Assembly: GCA_041391225.1 (NCBI GenBank)
Contig: JAWKOL010000030.1
Location: 1 to 64,000 of the forward strand
DNA length: 64,000 nt
Direction: 5' to 3'
From: RI-153 sp041391225
Lineage (GTDB): Bacteria > Chloroflexota > Anaerolineae > Caldilineales > Caldilineaceae
This document shows, piece after piece, positions 54,240 to 64,000 of the stretch (within the stretch, counting starts at the first letter, position 1; every line of letters begins with the position of its first letter). A program made the position numbers and the translations under genes. The notes under the pieces are model-generated. The model had not been told where the DNA came from and did no database searches. It was given only the letters and a program-made list of their open reading frames with translations.

Positions 54240-57179
54240 TCACTCTTCCGGTATCAACATCTCCGGCGGCACAGGTGCTTCTGCCTGCCCGGGTGGCTGC
54301 CAGTAGAATTCCAGGGCGCTGCCGCCGAGACGCTGGAAGTAGTCGATGCGGATGGGGTAGAGGCCAGGCGTCAGTTCAATCGCCGCGGTGATCTGGTTGG
54401 GCCGGTCCGGTGTCAGCGCTTCGCCGAGGGTCTGCCCCGCCAGCATAAAGCGGACACCATCATCGGCGTTCAGACGGAAATTGTACAACCCAGGGGTGGA
54501 GACGCGCAATGATCCGCGAAAGCTGGCGCTGAAAGGGTGGGGTAGTGGCTCTTCTCGTGGCCACGCCAGGAGCAGGAAGGGCGTATTCTGTCGAAAAATC
54601 GGCGCACCCTCCCAGTTTTGGTTCGCGTAGTAGTAGCCGGTCAGCCCATACGGTTCAGGTTTTGTCACAAACAGGACCGACACAGGCACAGGCACAGGGT
54701 AGGCTGTCCCCGACGGCGTGCGCCACTCCAGATCAACCACATCTGCTGCGCTTGGATCGTCCACGGTCAGGCGGAAGGCATGGCGTCCGCGCCCCATGTA
54801 ACGCGGACCCGTCCACGCTGCGTCGTCGATTTCCAGGGTTCCGCCACCAGCCGCGAAATCGAAGACGCCGCTTTCGTCCAGGCGTAAACTGCCTTCCCAC
54901 GTCAACCGCTGTGCAGCGATGTCGGTGGGGGAGGCCAGATCGCGCACCACTCGCGTCTCCGTGTTGCCGTCGCGGCCTTGGATCGTCAGTGCCAGCCCTT
55001 GCTGCACCCGCAGATCATCCGCTGGAATCCACACGCGCAAGAAGAGCGGCGTCTGCCCCGGTCCTCGTTGGACAGAGATTTTGGCGTTTGGATACAGACT
55101 CGTCACCACACCGGTGACTGCGCTGTACTGCGTATCCAGCAGCAACAGCGCGCCGGATGGATTGGCCGGGATCGGCAGATCCACTTCGGGGCGGGCCAGT
55201 TGATACGGCGGCGCGTCCAGCGGGTTTTGCGTCACCTGATCGCGCACAGCGCCGTACACCAGAAAACGTAGCGGCGAAAAATTGTAGAAATTCGGAGAAA
55301 GATAGACGGCCGCGTCCTCTGCCAGCGCGTCGATCACCTGATGCGCCACCTGCGTCTCCATCTGGTTGAAACTCAACTGCACATCCAGCGAATCTGTCTG
55401 CCGTCCGAAGTAGGTGGTCACCTCCCACAGGCCGATGAAGCTGAGCAGAAGCAGAGGGATCACCACGGAGAGCACGGAAGGCATGATACCTTCCGTGCTC
55501 TCCGTGGTGAAATCCTCTTCATATTTGCTTCGCAGCAAAGCCGTACCCCGCGCCAGGACATCCACTACACTGCCCACCGTGAGCGCGATGGCAACCGCTG
55601 CCGACAGTGTGCGATAGGCGTTGGGCGACACGAAATAGTCGGGCGCGTTGGGGTACTGCACCCGTAACTCGCTCAAAAAACCCGCCGACATCGCAACCAC
55701 AAACCAGATCCACAGCAATCCACGCCGCCGATCGCGCAAGGACAGCGTCGCGCCTGCCAACCCCACCGCCAGCAGCGCGCCCGTCACCGGATCGGTCTGC
55801 GGTTCACCGGGCAGATTCTGCCGCCCCACCGGGTCGCCTTCCTGGTAGAACATGCCCACGTGCCGCCATACGTTCTCTCGCAGCGGCCACCACGATCCTT
55901 CCTCGCGCACGTCCGCGAAGATGCTAATCTCGGCGCTGCGGTTGAAAAACAGAAACGGATCCTTCAAATAAGTCAGCCCCAACGGCGTCATCGCCACCAT
56001 CGCCGCCAGCCCAAACAGCAACAGCCCTGCAATAGAACTAGAACGCGGATCGGGCGGATTGAGCGGATTGGGGCGGATTTTTTCTCGAATTATCCGCCCC
56101 AATCCGCTTAATCCGCGTTCTATTGCAGGCGCGCCAACCCAATAGATCGCGAACAGCAAAAGCGTCAGCAGCACCAGTCGGCTGCTCAAGTATGTGTAGA
56201 GCGTCAGCCCGCTGACGATGCCGCCGATCACAAAATCCGTGGCCCGCCGTTCACGCAGCCCACGGATCAATAAGAACGTCCCCACGATCTGAAAGAGGGG
56301 CGGCATTAGCTCGTTCCACCCCCAGCGGCTCAGCGTCATGTGCCAACGGCTCACACTCAGCACAAACATCGCCGCCAGCCCTGCAAGTGGCCCGAACAAC
56401 ATGCGCCCCAGCGCGTAGATCGCCGGGATCGTCAACAGCGCCGGGATCAACGACGCCGCTTTCAGCGTCCAATAGCTCGCCCCGAACAACTTGTACAGCC
56501 CGGCCAGGTAGTAAATGTAGCCGTTGGGCGTCTCATACCAGCCTGTACCGAAGGGCGACGCCGCTCTACCTTCCAGAATGTACAGCGCATCCAGCGACGC
56601 GTTCGTCTCGTCCACGTAGATGGCCGCCGGGATCTCGTCGAGGCGATAGAGACGCAGCCCCACACCCAGCATCAAAATCAGGAGGAAAAGGACGATCTCC
56701 CAGCGTAGAGGAAACCGGCTCGGCTTGGGTGTGTTGTTTTCGTTACGCAGCCCAGGGCGGACGAAATGATCACCGCGTCCCACCGCCCTGAGGACGGCGC
56801 CAGATGTGATCAACAGCCCCAGCGCCGCCAGCCACCACCGGATCGCCGTGGTCCACGCCGCCGCGTCTTGCCACAGCAGCCATGCCGCCCAACCGGAGAC
56901 GCCAACCGCCAGCGTCACCCCGCCCCACGCAAAAACGCGCCGTCTGCGTGACGGCGCGTTTTTCACCGGGCGAGCAGGCGGCGCAGCATCCGGCAGCCAC
57001 CCGTCCACGCGCTTCAGCCCAATCCCCCCAATCAGCGCGCCTGCGGTCAGAATCAACCACGGCCACACCCAATCCGTCGGTGTCTCACGGATGGCCCAAC
57101 TCCCGGCCACCGTCAGCACCACACCTGCAATGAGGATGGAAAGATCGCGTTGACGGGCTAGTTTTGTCATAAATGGCAA
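54240..57179 (-). CDS. GT-C glycosyltransferase with C-terminal PA14 domain and two in-frame palindromes
   Basis: An intact 979-residue protein. N-terminal helices lead to the GT-C loop AIYVDETNASLDALY (D190, E191), and about ten more helices follow. A soluble region (about 590-840) is then followed by a PA14 domain (about 850-975: GLTGYYYANQNWEG, GLYNFRLNADDGVRF, YFQRLGGSALEFYW). PA14 domains bind carbohydrate. Two palindromic elements are translated within it: residues about 351-385 (GLSGLGRIIREKIRPNPLNP) and 557-573 (TTESTEGIMPSVLSVV). Both sit in loops between or beside helices. The frame is uninterrupted over 2940 bases in spite of them. Confidence 0.9.
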   Translation of the reverse strand: MPFMTKLARQRDLSILIAGVVLTVAGSWAIRETPTDWVWPWLILTAGALIGGIGLKRVDGWLPDAAPPARPVKNAPSRRRRVFAWGGVTLAVGVSGWAAWLLWQDAAAWTTAIRWWLAALGLLITSGAVLRAVGRGDHFVRPGLRNENNTPKPSRFPLRWEIVLFLLILMLGVGLRLYRLDEIPAAIYVDETNASLDALYILEGRAASPFGTGWYETPNGYIYYLAGLYKLFGASYWTLKAASLIPALLTIPAIYALGRMLFGPLAGLAAMFVLSVSRWHMTLSRWGWNELMPPLFQIVGTFLLIRGLRERRATDFVIGGIVSGLTLYTYLSSRLVLLTLLLFAIYWVGAPAIERGLSGLGRIIREKIRPNPLNPPDPRSSSIAGLLLFGLAAMVAMTPLGLTYLKDPFLFFNRSAEISIFADVREEGSWWPLRENVWRHVGMFYQEGDPVGRQNLPGEPQTDPVTGALLAVGLAGATLSLRDRRRGLLWIWFVVAMSAGFLSELRVQYPNAPDYFVSPNAYRTLSAAVAIALTVGSVVDVLARGTALLRSKYEEDFTTESTEGIMPSVLSVVIPLLLLSFIGLWEVTTYFGRQTDSLDVQLSFNQMETQVAHQVIDALAEDAAVYLSPNFYNFSPLRFLVYGAVRDQVTQNPLDAPPYQLARPEVDLPIPANPSGALLLLDTQYSAVTGVVTSLYPNAKISVQRGPGQTPLFLRVWIPADDLRVQQGLALTIQGRDGNTETRVVRDLASPTDIAAQRLTWEGSLRLDESGVFDFAAGGGTLEIDDAAWTGPRYMGRGRHAFRLTVDDPSAADVVDLEWRTPSGTAYPVPVPVSVLFVTKPEPYGLTGYYYANQNWEGAPIFRQNTPFLLLAWPREEPLPHPFSASFRGSLRVSTPGLYNFRLNADDGVRFMLAGQTLGEALTPDRPNQITAAIELTPGLYPIRIDYFQRLGGSALEFYWQPPGQAEAPVPPEMLIPEE
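55461..55509. repeat. Perfect 21-bp palindrome inside coding sequence
   Basis: 55461-55481 and 55489-55509 are exact reverse complements (CACCACGGAGAGCACGGAAG...) with loop CATGATA. It is translated in frame as TTESTEGIMPSVLSVV in the GT-C/PA14 protein. Confidence 0.92.
56026..56129. repeat. Palindromic 9-mer element, in-frame coding copy
   Basis: The core 56039-56124 matches the intergenic element at 401-484 (same TAGAACGCGGAT and ATCCGCGTTCTATT ends). Here the palindrome extends outward to CCTGCAATAGAAC/GTTCTATTGCAGG, with TAGAAC duplicated on the left. It is translated in frame within the GT-C/PA14 gene. Confidence 0.92.
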
Positions 57180-57200
57180 GCTATCGTCTGTGACCCTTCA

Positions 57201-58433
57201 TCATGGGTTCAAAGGTACACCTGTACTCGAAAGAACCTTCTCCGTCGTCCGTCGTCGGTCGCCCCGTGTCTTCTGCAAAGACCGGTAAATCGACTCGTAT
57301 TTCTCTACCACATTGGCCCAATCGTGCTGGGCGGCCCGTTGTAGACTGGCGGCGCCCATCTGCGGCCAGCGGCTCGGCGCATCGACCAGCGAACGCAAAG
57401 CGGCGGCGGCGTCTCGCACGTCGCCGGGGCGGAAAAGCCGCCAGTTGACGCCGTCTTCCACCAGTTCAGGCAGGGCGCGCGCCCGCGCCGCCAACACAGG
57501 ACGCCCACACGCCATCGCTTCCAGCGTGGCTATGCTGAGCAGTTCGGCGTCGCTGGGCATGGCGAAAACGTCGACACTGTTGAGCAGCGTAGGCAGATCG
57601 TCCTCGGGCACGTAGCCCAGAAAGTGGACTCGATCCGCCACGCCCAATTCCTGCGCCAGTTTTCGCCATTGCTCGCCCGCAGTCCCCTTGCCAGCGATGG
57701 CCAGAGCAATGTCGGGGCGATCCAGTGCGGCCAGGGCGCGGATCAGCACGTCAAGGCGCTTTTCAGCGTCCATGCGCCCCACAAAGAGGAACGTCACCCG
57801 CTCCGCATCAAGGCCAAAGCGACGGCGGCAGGCAACGCGATCCACTGCCGCATCGACATGAAAGTGCTCCGTGTCGATGCCACACGACACCGGCATTAGC
57901 GGCGCGGTCAAACCGGCCTGGCGCAGCGCCTGCGCCGCCGTCTGCGATTGCACCGTTACACAATCCAGCCCATTGTAGATTTGCAGCAGCCAACGCCACA
58001 ACACCCAGTCGAAAAAGGGTTGGAGTTGGTTGGAGTAGGGCAAATAATGGGTGACATTGTCAGGGACGAAGTGATTGGTGCCCACCAGGGGGATGCCACG
58101 ACGGCGGGCCACCTGCTCCACGTTCCAGCAAAGGGGATAGTGGTCGTGGATGTGTACGAGCTGCGGGCGGAAGCGCTCGAAGAGGCGTTCTACGGCTGGA
58201 TCCATCCACAATGTGGTGTAGGCGTCGGGATGCCAGAACTCCAAATTCAGCGACTTGACCCCCACCCGCAAGACGTCGTTTTCCAGGGTTTCCGCTTCTT
58301 CGAGATCTTGCGATGGGTAGATGACGGCGACGCTGTGTCCTTGTTGGGCGAGTCGATTGGCCAGGTTGCAGGTGAAGACGGCCTGGCCATTGACGATGGG
58401 CGCGTACGTAACCGTTGCGAGGAGGATGCGCAT
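57201..58433 (-). CDS. GT4 family glycosyltransferase
   Basis: A 410-residue GT-B fold glycosyltransferase using a nucleotide sugar in the cytoplasm. The N-terminal domain begins MRILLATVTYAPIVNGQAVF with the glycine of the acceptor loop (usually GG), then VHIHDHYPL. The C-terminal domain has FLFVGRMDAEKRLDVLI and the E-x7-E motif ELLSIATLE (about 296-304) that binds the donor. It resembles mannosyl/glucosyltransferases of the PimB/MshA type. The C-terminal GDRRRTTEK is encoded by a heptamer array (57241-57261). It lies upstream of the PA14 fusion on the same strand, 21 bases away. Confidence 0.9.
   Translation of the reverse strand: MRILLATVTYAPIVNGQAVFTCNLANRLAQQGHSVAVIYPSQDLEEAETLENDVLRVGVKSLNLEFWHPDAYTTLWMDPAVERLFERFRPQLVHIHDHYPLCWNVEQVARRRGIPLVGTNHFVPDNVTHYLPYSNQLQPFFDWVLWRWLLQIYNGLDCVTVQSQTAAQALRQAGLTAPLMPVSCGIDTEHFHVDAAVDRVACRRRFGLDAERVTFLFVGRMDAEKRLDVLIRALAALDRPDIALAIAGKGTAGEQWRKLAQELGVADRVHFLGYVPEDDLPTLLNSVDVFAMPSDAELLSIATLEAMACGRPVLAARARALPELVEDGVNWRLFRPGDVRDAAAALRSLVDAPSRWPQMGAASLQRAAQHDWANVVEKYESIYRSLQKTRGDRRRTTEKVLSSTGVPLNP
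57241..57261. repeat. Translated heptamer array (TCCGTCG, 3 units)
   Basis: Three 7-base units near the end of the GT4 gene encode GDRRRTTE, the same peptide type as in the MFS tail and the GT-C/YYY fusion. Confidence 0.85.
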
Positions 58434-58439
58434 AGGTTG

Positions 58440-59024
58440 TCAATCCTTACGTTGTTGTCGAATCAAGTGGAAGACGATAAGCACGAAGAGGATACCGCCG
58501 ACGAGGAGCCTTTCAATCTGAAGCCCTGTTCGATCTGGGCCACGATCCATTGTACAGCGTGGAAGCCCAAGTAGACCAGAGCGCACTGTCAGATCATTTC
58601 GGCCGGCAGCACAGGGACAGACCACCGCCGCCACGGGATCTTGAGCAACCCCGCGCCGATGAGCGAAGGAATGACGAACCCGGCGGTCAACTTGGCCATA
58701 ACCAGCACCTTGATCGCGTTGCTGCGCAGTTGGCCTTCCACCTGCTTCACCTTGCTGCGGGCGCACCCCAATCCACCGGCTGAGCCGGTAGACCAGATCG
58801 ATGCGCCCCACGTAGCCAAGCGAATACCAAAGTGAATCGGCGGTGAGATTGCCCACTGCCGCCGCCACGAAGACCCACTGCCACTTCATCACCTGCGCGC
58901 TGGCCGCTGCGGCGCCAAACAGCGTCGCAATCGGCCCTTCCACGGCCACCAGGAAAAGCAGGATCAGATACGACCACGGTCCTAACTGTGTTGCTTCAGA
59001 TTGCAGAGCGTGTAACCAGTCCAT
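58440..59024 (-). CDS. DedA/SNARE-associated family membrane protein (several frameshifts)
   Basis: A membrane protein of about 190 residues of the DedA/VTT superfamily. Members in other bacteria recycle undecaprenyl phosphate or other lipids across the membrane. The N-terminal segment reads LILLFLVAVEGPIATLFGAAAA and then FVAAAVGNLTADSLWYSLGY, matching the VTT re-entrant motif. After a shift near 58740 comes KLTAGFVIPSLIGAGLLKIPW, and further shifts near 58590 and 58510 lead to the last helix ERLLVGGILFVLIVFHL. It directly precedes the GT4 gene on the same strand, which suits a glycan-lipid role. Confidence 0.75.
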   Translation of the reverse strand: MDWLHALQSEATQLGPWSYLILLFLVAVEGPIATLFGAAAASAQVMKWQWVFVAAAVGNLTADSLWYSLGYVGRIDLVYRLSRWIGVRPQQGEAGGRPTAQQRDQGAGYGQVDRRVRHSFAHRRGVAQDPVAAVVCPCAAGRNDLTVRSGLLGLPRCTMDRGPDRTGLQIERLLVGGILFVLIVFHLIRQQRKD

Positions 59025-59085
59025 ACGTTGATTCTATACGCAAGGGTTGAGGAAAAGTTCCTGACAGAAACAGTTGAGATTAGGC

Positions 59086-59126
59086 GATTAGGCGATTTCA
59101 GATCGTCGATCTGAAATCGCCTAATC
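59086..59126. repeat. Perfect 20-bp palindrome with 1-base loop (GATTAGGC units)
   Basis: 59086-59105 and 59107-59126 are exact reverse complements (GATTAGGCGATTTCAGATCG). It lies just after the copA stop on the minus strand and may terminate the copper operon. The 59025-59142 gap has no gene. Confidence 0.9.
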
Positions 59127-59142
59127 GCTAATCTCCGTCTCT

Positions 59143-61671
<2,529 letters not shown>

Positions 61672-61705
61672 GGGTTTGTTCCTTTGGAATCAGGGACTGG
61701 GGACT

Positions 61706-61759
61706 GGGGATCGGGGACTGGCGATAGTGTCAAACAACTATCGCCAGTCCCCGATCCCC
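61706..61759. repeat. Perfect 23-bp inverted repeat of GGGACTG heptamers
   Basis: 61706-61728 and 61737-61759 are exact reverse complements with an 8-base loop. GGGACTG units continue leftward to 61692. It lies in the gap between copZ and copA. Confidence 0.9.
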
Positions 61760-61792
61760 ATAGCGACACTGATAGAAATTAAGGTCGAACGA

Positions 61793-61870
61793 AAGTGCCA
61801 GGGACTTCACGTTGGACGAGTCGCCAGGAGTGATGACCCGTCTCACTGCGACGAAAAGTCCCCGGCACTT
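61793..61870. repeat. 78-bp palindromic element, copy B
   Basis: Same length and ends as the element at 14863-14940 but in opposite orientation; 64 of 78 positions match without gaps. It also lies in the copZ-copA gap. Confidence 0.9.
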
Positions 61871-61924
61871 GCTCGTATGGGCTTATCTTAACGCCGATGC
61901 CCCGATCCCCAGTCCCTTTCCACA

Positions 61925-62131
61925 TTACTCGGCCGGCGGGTAATTGATCTCCTGCAGCAACGATTTGATCTCTTCCCACGAGGCGGGGTTGTCCCAGGCC
62001 ACGGTGACTTCTTTGGTTGCCTCGTCGGCTTTCACCGACTGCACACCGGCCATTTCGCCCACTTCCATCTCGATGGTGTGGGTGCAATGGCCACAGCTAA
62101 TGTTGGGTACGACGAAGGTTTTGGTTGTCAT
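61925..62131 (-). CDS. copZ: Copper chaperone, heavy-metal-associated domain protein
   Basis: A 68-residue single HMA domain that binds Cu(I) and passes it to CopA or CsoR. The metal motif is ISCGHCTHTI (C13 and C16), with the family pattern VPNISCGHC and GVQSVKADEATKEVTVAWD. I chose MTTKTFVV at 62131, as GGAG precedes it; the frame upstream is heptamer repeat. It lies between csoR and copA on the same strand. The gap to copA is 250 bases and is filled by two repeat elements. Confidence 0.93.
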   Translation of the reverse strand: MTTKTFVVPNISCGHCTHTIEMEVGEMAGVQSVKADEATKEVTVAWDNPASWEEIKSLLQEINYPPAE

Positions 62132-62150
62132 AGTTGTCTCTCCGAGAGAA

Positions 62151-62185
62151 TTGCGAGTTGCGAGTTGCGAATTGCGAATTGCGAA
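62151..62185. repeat. Heptamer array (TTGCGAR, 5 units)
   Basis: Exactly five contiguous 7-base units, TTGCGAG twice then TTGCGAA three times. CCCCAGT-type units follow at about 62223-62250, next to the csoR stop. Confidence 0.92.
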
Positions 62186-62250
62186 GATCGGTGTCAGGTG
62201 GAACCAGGTACTCAACACGATCCCAGTCCCAAATCCCCAGTCCCCAACCC

Positions 62251-62529
62251 CTAAATCTTCCCAGACATCTCAAACACAGACGTAATCTCGTGCAGCACCG
62301 CCTCGCGCTCGACAGGGTCGTCGCCGCGTACGGCGGAGGTGACGCAGGTGTGCAGGTGATTGTCGAGGATCAACGCGCTGACTTTGCCCAACGCCGCCTG
62401 CACCGCCTGGATCTGCTTGATGATGTCGATGCAGTAGGCGTCGTCGTCGACCATGCGTTCAATGCCTTTGACATGCCCCGCTGCGCTGGCCAGTCGCCGC
62501 GTGACGGTCTCTTTGGTCTTGGCGTCCAT
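62251..62529 (-). CDS. csoR: Copper-sensing repressor CsoR
   Basis: A 92-residue CsoR/RcnR family (DUF156) all-helical repressor that releases DNA on binding Cu(I). The Cu ligand set is present: C33 in AYCIDII, H58 in DNHLHTC and C62, with the same spacing (25 and 4) as C36/H61/C65 of the Mycobacterium CsoR. I chose MDAKTKE at 62529, with GGAG 8 bases upstream; M at 62553 is an alternative. It is first gene of the csoR-copZ-copA unit and is preceded by its probable operator. Confidence 0.94.
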   Translation of the reverse strand: MDAKTKETVTRRLASAAGHVKGIERMVDDDAYCIDIIKQIQAVQAALGKVSALILDNHLHTCVTSAVRGDDPVEREAVLHEITSVFEMSGKI

Positions 62530-62565
62530 GCGCGTGCTCCGATCTTGAATCATCCTGTCACAGTT

Positions 62566-62626
62566 TACCCATCCCCCCTGGGGGGGGTATGCGATGGATT
62601 ATAGAATGGAATTTTGCCGCTGTCAA
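62566..62626 (-). promoter_or_regulatory. Consensus promoter and CsoR-like operator
   Basis: Minus strand: TTGACA (complement of 62621-62626), 17 bases, TATAAT (complement of 62598-62603), both perfect consensus. Just downstream, over the expected start site, 62566-62589 is a TACCC...GGGTA palindrome with C6 and G8 tracts, the form of CsoR operators. Assignment to CsoR is inference from form and position. Confidence 0.75.
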
Positions 62627-62683
62627 GGTTGGATAGAACGCGTTCTGTCCTCGATATTGACCACTGTCCCAGCCCAGGATAGA

Positions 62684-63856
62684 ATGACCCATCGGTTTCG
62701 CACTTCCTTCACCCCGAGTTTGCCCGTGAATCTTCACCCGATTTTTAAGTACGTTGCGTTGCTGGTTGTGACCGCTGCGGCGACGTTCACCTGTGGTTTC
62801 GGCCCGCCCACGTTGGTAGACCGAGACGTGGCCCCGTCCTATCGGTGGACGGTGGGGCAGTTGCGCCAGATGCAGACGGTGCGCAGCGTCCCCGATTCGG
62901 TGACAAGCCGCGCTGTGGTCGTCCTTGATGCGGACACCGGCCTGGTGCTCATGGACGTCAACGGTGACGTGGCATTGCCACCGGCCAGCCTCACCAAGTT
63001 GATGACGGCGTTGATCATCTTCGAAGAGGGCAACCTGCTAGATCAGGTGACCATGATCGGCGCGGACCTGATCGGCGGGGCCAACATGGGCGCGCAGGCG
63101 GGCGAAACGTACACCGTGGAGCAATTGTTGTGGGGGCTGCTCGTGCCTAGCGCCAACGAAGCGGCCATGGCCCTGGCCCGTCACCACAGCGGGCAGGTCT
63201 TCGTCTTTGTGCAGAGGATGAACCTGCGGGCGCAGGAGTTGGGGCTGGCGCACACCAACTTCGTCAACCCCGAAGGCTTCGACGAGGACAGTCATCGCGC
63301 CAGCGCCAGGGATCTGCTCGCGGTGACGCAAGAACTGTGGCAGTATCCGCTCTTCCGCGAGATTGTGGGCAGTTCAACCGTAACGCTGGGTGGGCGCGCC
63401 CTGCGCAGCACCAACGAACTGTTGGGCGTCGATCCTGAAGTCGACGGCGTGAAGACAGGCACCACCGACGAGGCCGGGCAGTGCTTGATCGTCAGCGTGG
63501 ACCGTGGCGGCCATCAATTCTACATCGCCATCATGAACAGCCAGGATCGCTTCGCCGACGCCCGTGTGATCAAGGCGCAGATCGAACAGAGCTACATCTG
63601 GCGTACAGCAACGCTGCCGGTACGCCCCACCGCATTGGATCGCCTATTCGACGCCGAAGGCAACCGCTGGTTCCTCGCCGCCGAAGGACCGTCGCCGTCG
63701 CTGTTGCTGCCGGCCTGGGAAGCGGCGCGGCTGCGTCCGTACCGTACGATCTATCCCCTGCCCGAAGATCCGTGGACAAGCGGCAGCGAGGTAGGTGTGT
63801 TGGAGTGGCGCTATGGCGATGTGGTAGTAGGCACACAACGACTGATTTTGAGATAG
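62684..63856 (+). CDS. D-alanyl-D-alanine carboxypeptidase (PBP5-like, S11)
   Basis: A 390-residue penicillin-binding protein that trims peptidoglycan stem peptides in the periplasmic or outer space. Catalytic motifs are SLTK (S102, K105), SAN (S156, N158) and VKTGTT. LPPASLTKLMTALI and TNFVNPEGFDED are typical of the DacA/DacF group. The N-terminus has a hydrophobic segment (about 21-38) for export or anchoring. The start MTHRFRT at 62684 has AGGA 4 bases upstream; 30 more upstream codons are open but overlap the csoR promoter. It is divergent from csoR and might also feel its operator. Confidence 0.9.
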   Translation: MTHRFRTSFTPSLPVNLHPIFKYVALLVVTAAATFTCGFGPPTLVDRDVAPSYRWTVGQLRQMQTVRSVPDSVTSRAVVVLDADTGLVLMDVNGDVALPPASLTKLMTALIIFEEGNLLDQVTMIGADLIGGANMGAQAGETYTVEQLLWGLLVPSANEAAMALARHHSGQVFVFVQRMNLRAQELGLAHTNFVNPEGFDEDSHRASARDLLAVTQELWQYPLFREIVGSSTVTLGGRALRSTNELLGVDPEVDGVKTGTTDEAGQCLIVSVDRGGHQFYIAIMNSQDRFADARVIKAQIEQSYIWRTATLPVRPTALDRLFDAEGNRWFLAAEGPSPSLLLPAWEAARLRPYRTIYPLPEDPWTSGSEVGVLEWRYGDVVVGTQRLILR

Positions 63857-63960
63857 TGATCCGGCCAGTTGCGACGCACTATCCACGCAGATTTTGAGTG
63901 AATCACCAGGTCTTGGGCAGTGCATCGCACCTTGTCGGGTCAACAGATAACGGAGCCATC

Positions 63961-64000
63961 ATGGCCGAAGAACGTTTACAGAAGATTTTGGCGGCGGCGG
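63961..64000 (+). CDS. Start of rRNA pseudouridine synthase gene (cut by window edge)
   Basis: The last 40 bases encode MAEERLQKILAAA, the typical beginning of the S4 domain of RsuA/RluB-type pseudouridine synthases (xERLQKxLAxAGxxSRR). GGAG precedes the ATG by 7 bases. Only 13 codons are visible, so this is a pattern-based call. Confidence 0.6.
   Translation, partial: MAEERLQKILAAA

Overview
The window is GC-rich bacterial chromosome, most likely from a member of the Chloroflexota (Anaerolineae/Caldilineae-like). The lineage call is inference. It rests on two proteins with YYYxG and D-x-HPH motifs of the family I recall as 'Chlor_Arch_YYY' (DUF2298), an adjacent TIGR03663-like protein, lipoproteins with Thr/Pro linkers, and heptameric repeats in almost every gap. 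I see no rRNA, tRNA, CRISPR array, transposase or phage gene.

Layout. 0-4.3 kb: galK (cut by the left edge), a sugar isomerase-like TIM barrel, two Gfo/Idh/MocA oxidoreductases and a DEDDh exonuclease. 4.6-7.5 kb: a MocA-like nucleotidyltransferase and two XdhC/CoxI-type genes (molybdenum-hydroxylase maturation) around an opposed TerC membrane gene. 7.5-10.6 kb: a MarR regulator, flavin reductase, ring-cleaving dioxygenase and carboxylesterase, a set that resembles the Bacillus MhqR quinone-response regulon. 10.6-20.4 kb: an MFS transporter, a GH116 beta-glucosidase and a pair of large signalling kinases. 20.7-30.9 kb: a secreted PQQ-propeller protein, a repeat lipoprotein, clpP, a membrane alpha/beta hydrolase, an aminotransferase, a DUF368 polyprenyl-phosphate translocase and a TPR-like protein. 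31.8-59 kb: a dense envelope-glycan region with GT-C membrane glycosyltransferases, two YYY proteins, a TIGR03663-like membrane protein fused to an NHL propeller, a GT-C/PA14 fusion, a GT4 transferase and a DedA-family protein. Within it are a 3D/G5 cell-wall protein, a Nudix hydrolase, a PD40 lipoprotein, a cold-shock gene and two more TIM barrels. 59-64 kb: a csoR-copZ-copA copper operon with a consensus promoter and a CsoR-like operator, a D,D-carboxypeptidase, and the start of an rRNA pseudouridine synthase gene.

Three things stand out. (1) Short tandem heptamer arrays, often as two inverted arms, occur at about twenty places. About nine genes end inside them, and several arrays are translated within genes. 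(2) Other palindromic families occur in several copies. Two different palindromes are inserted in frame in the GT-C/PA14 gene, as Rickettsia palindromic elements are. (3) About fifteen genes carry roughly 35 apparent frameshifts, with conserved sequence continuing in another frame. This includes clpP and copA, so most are probably uncorrected sequencing indels. Such genes are given here as single loci.
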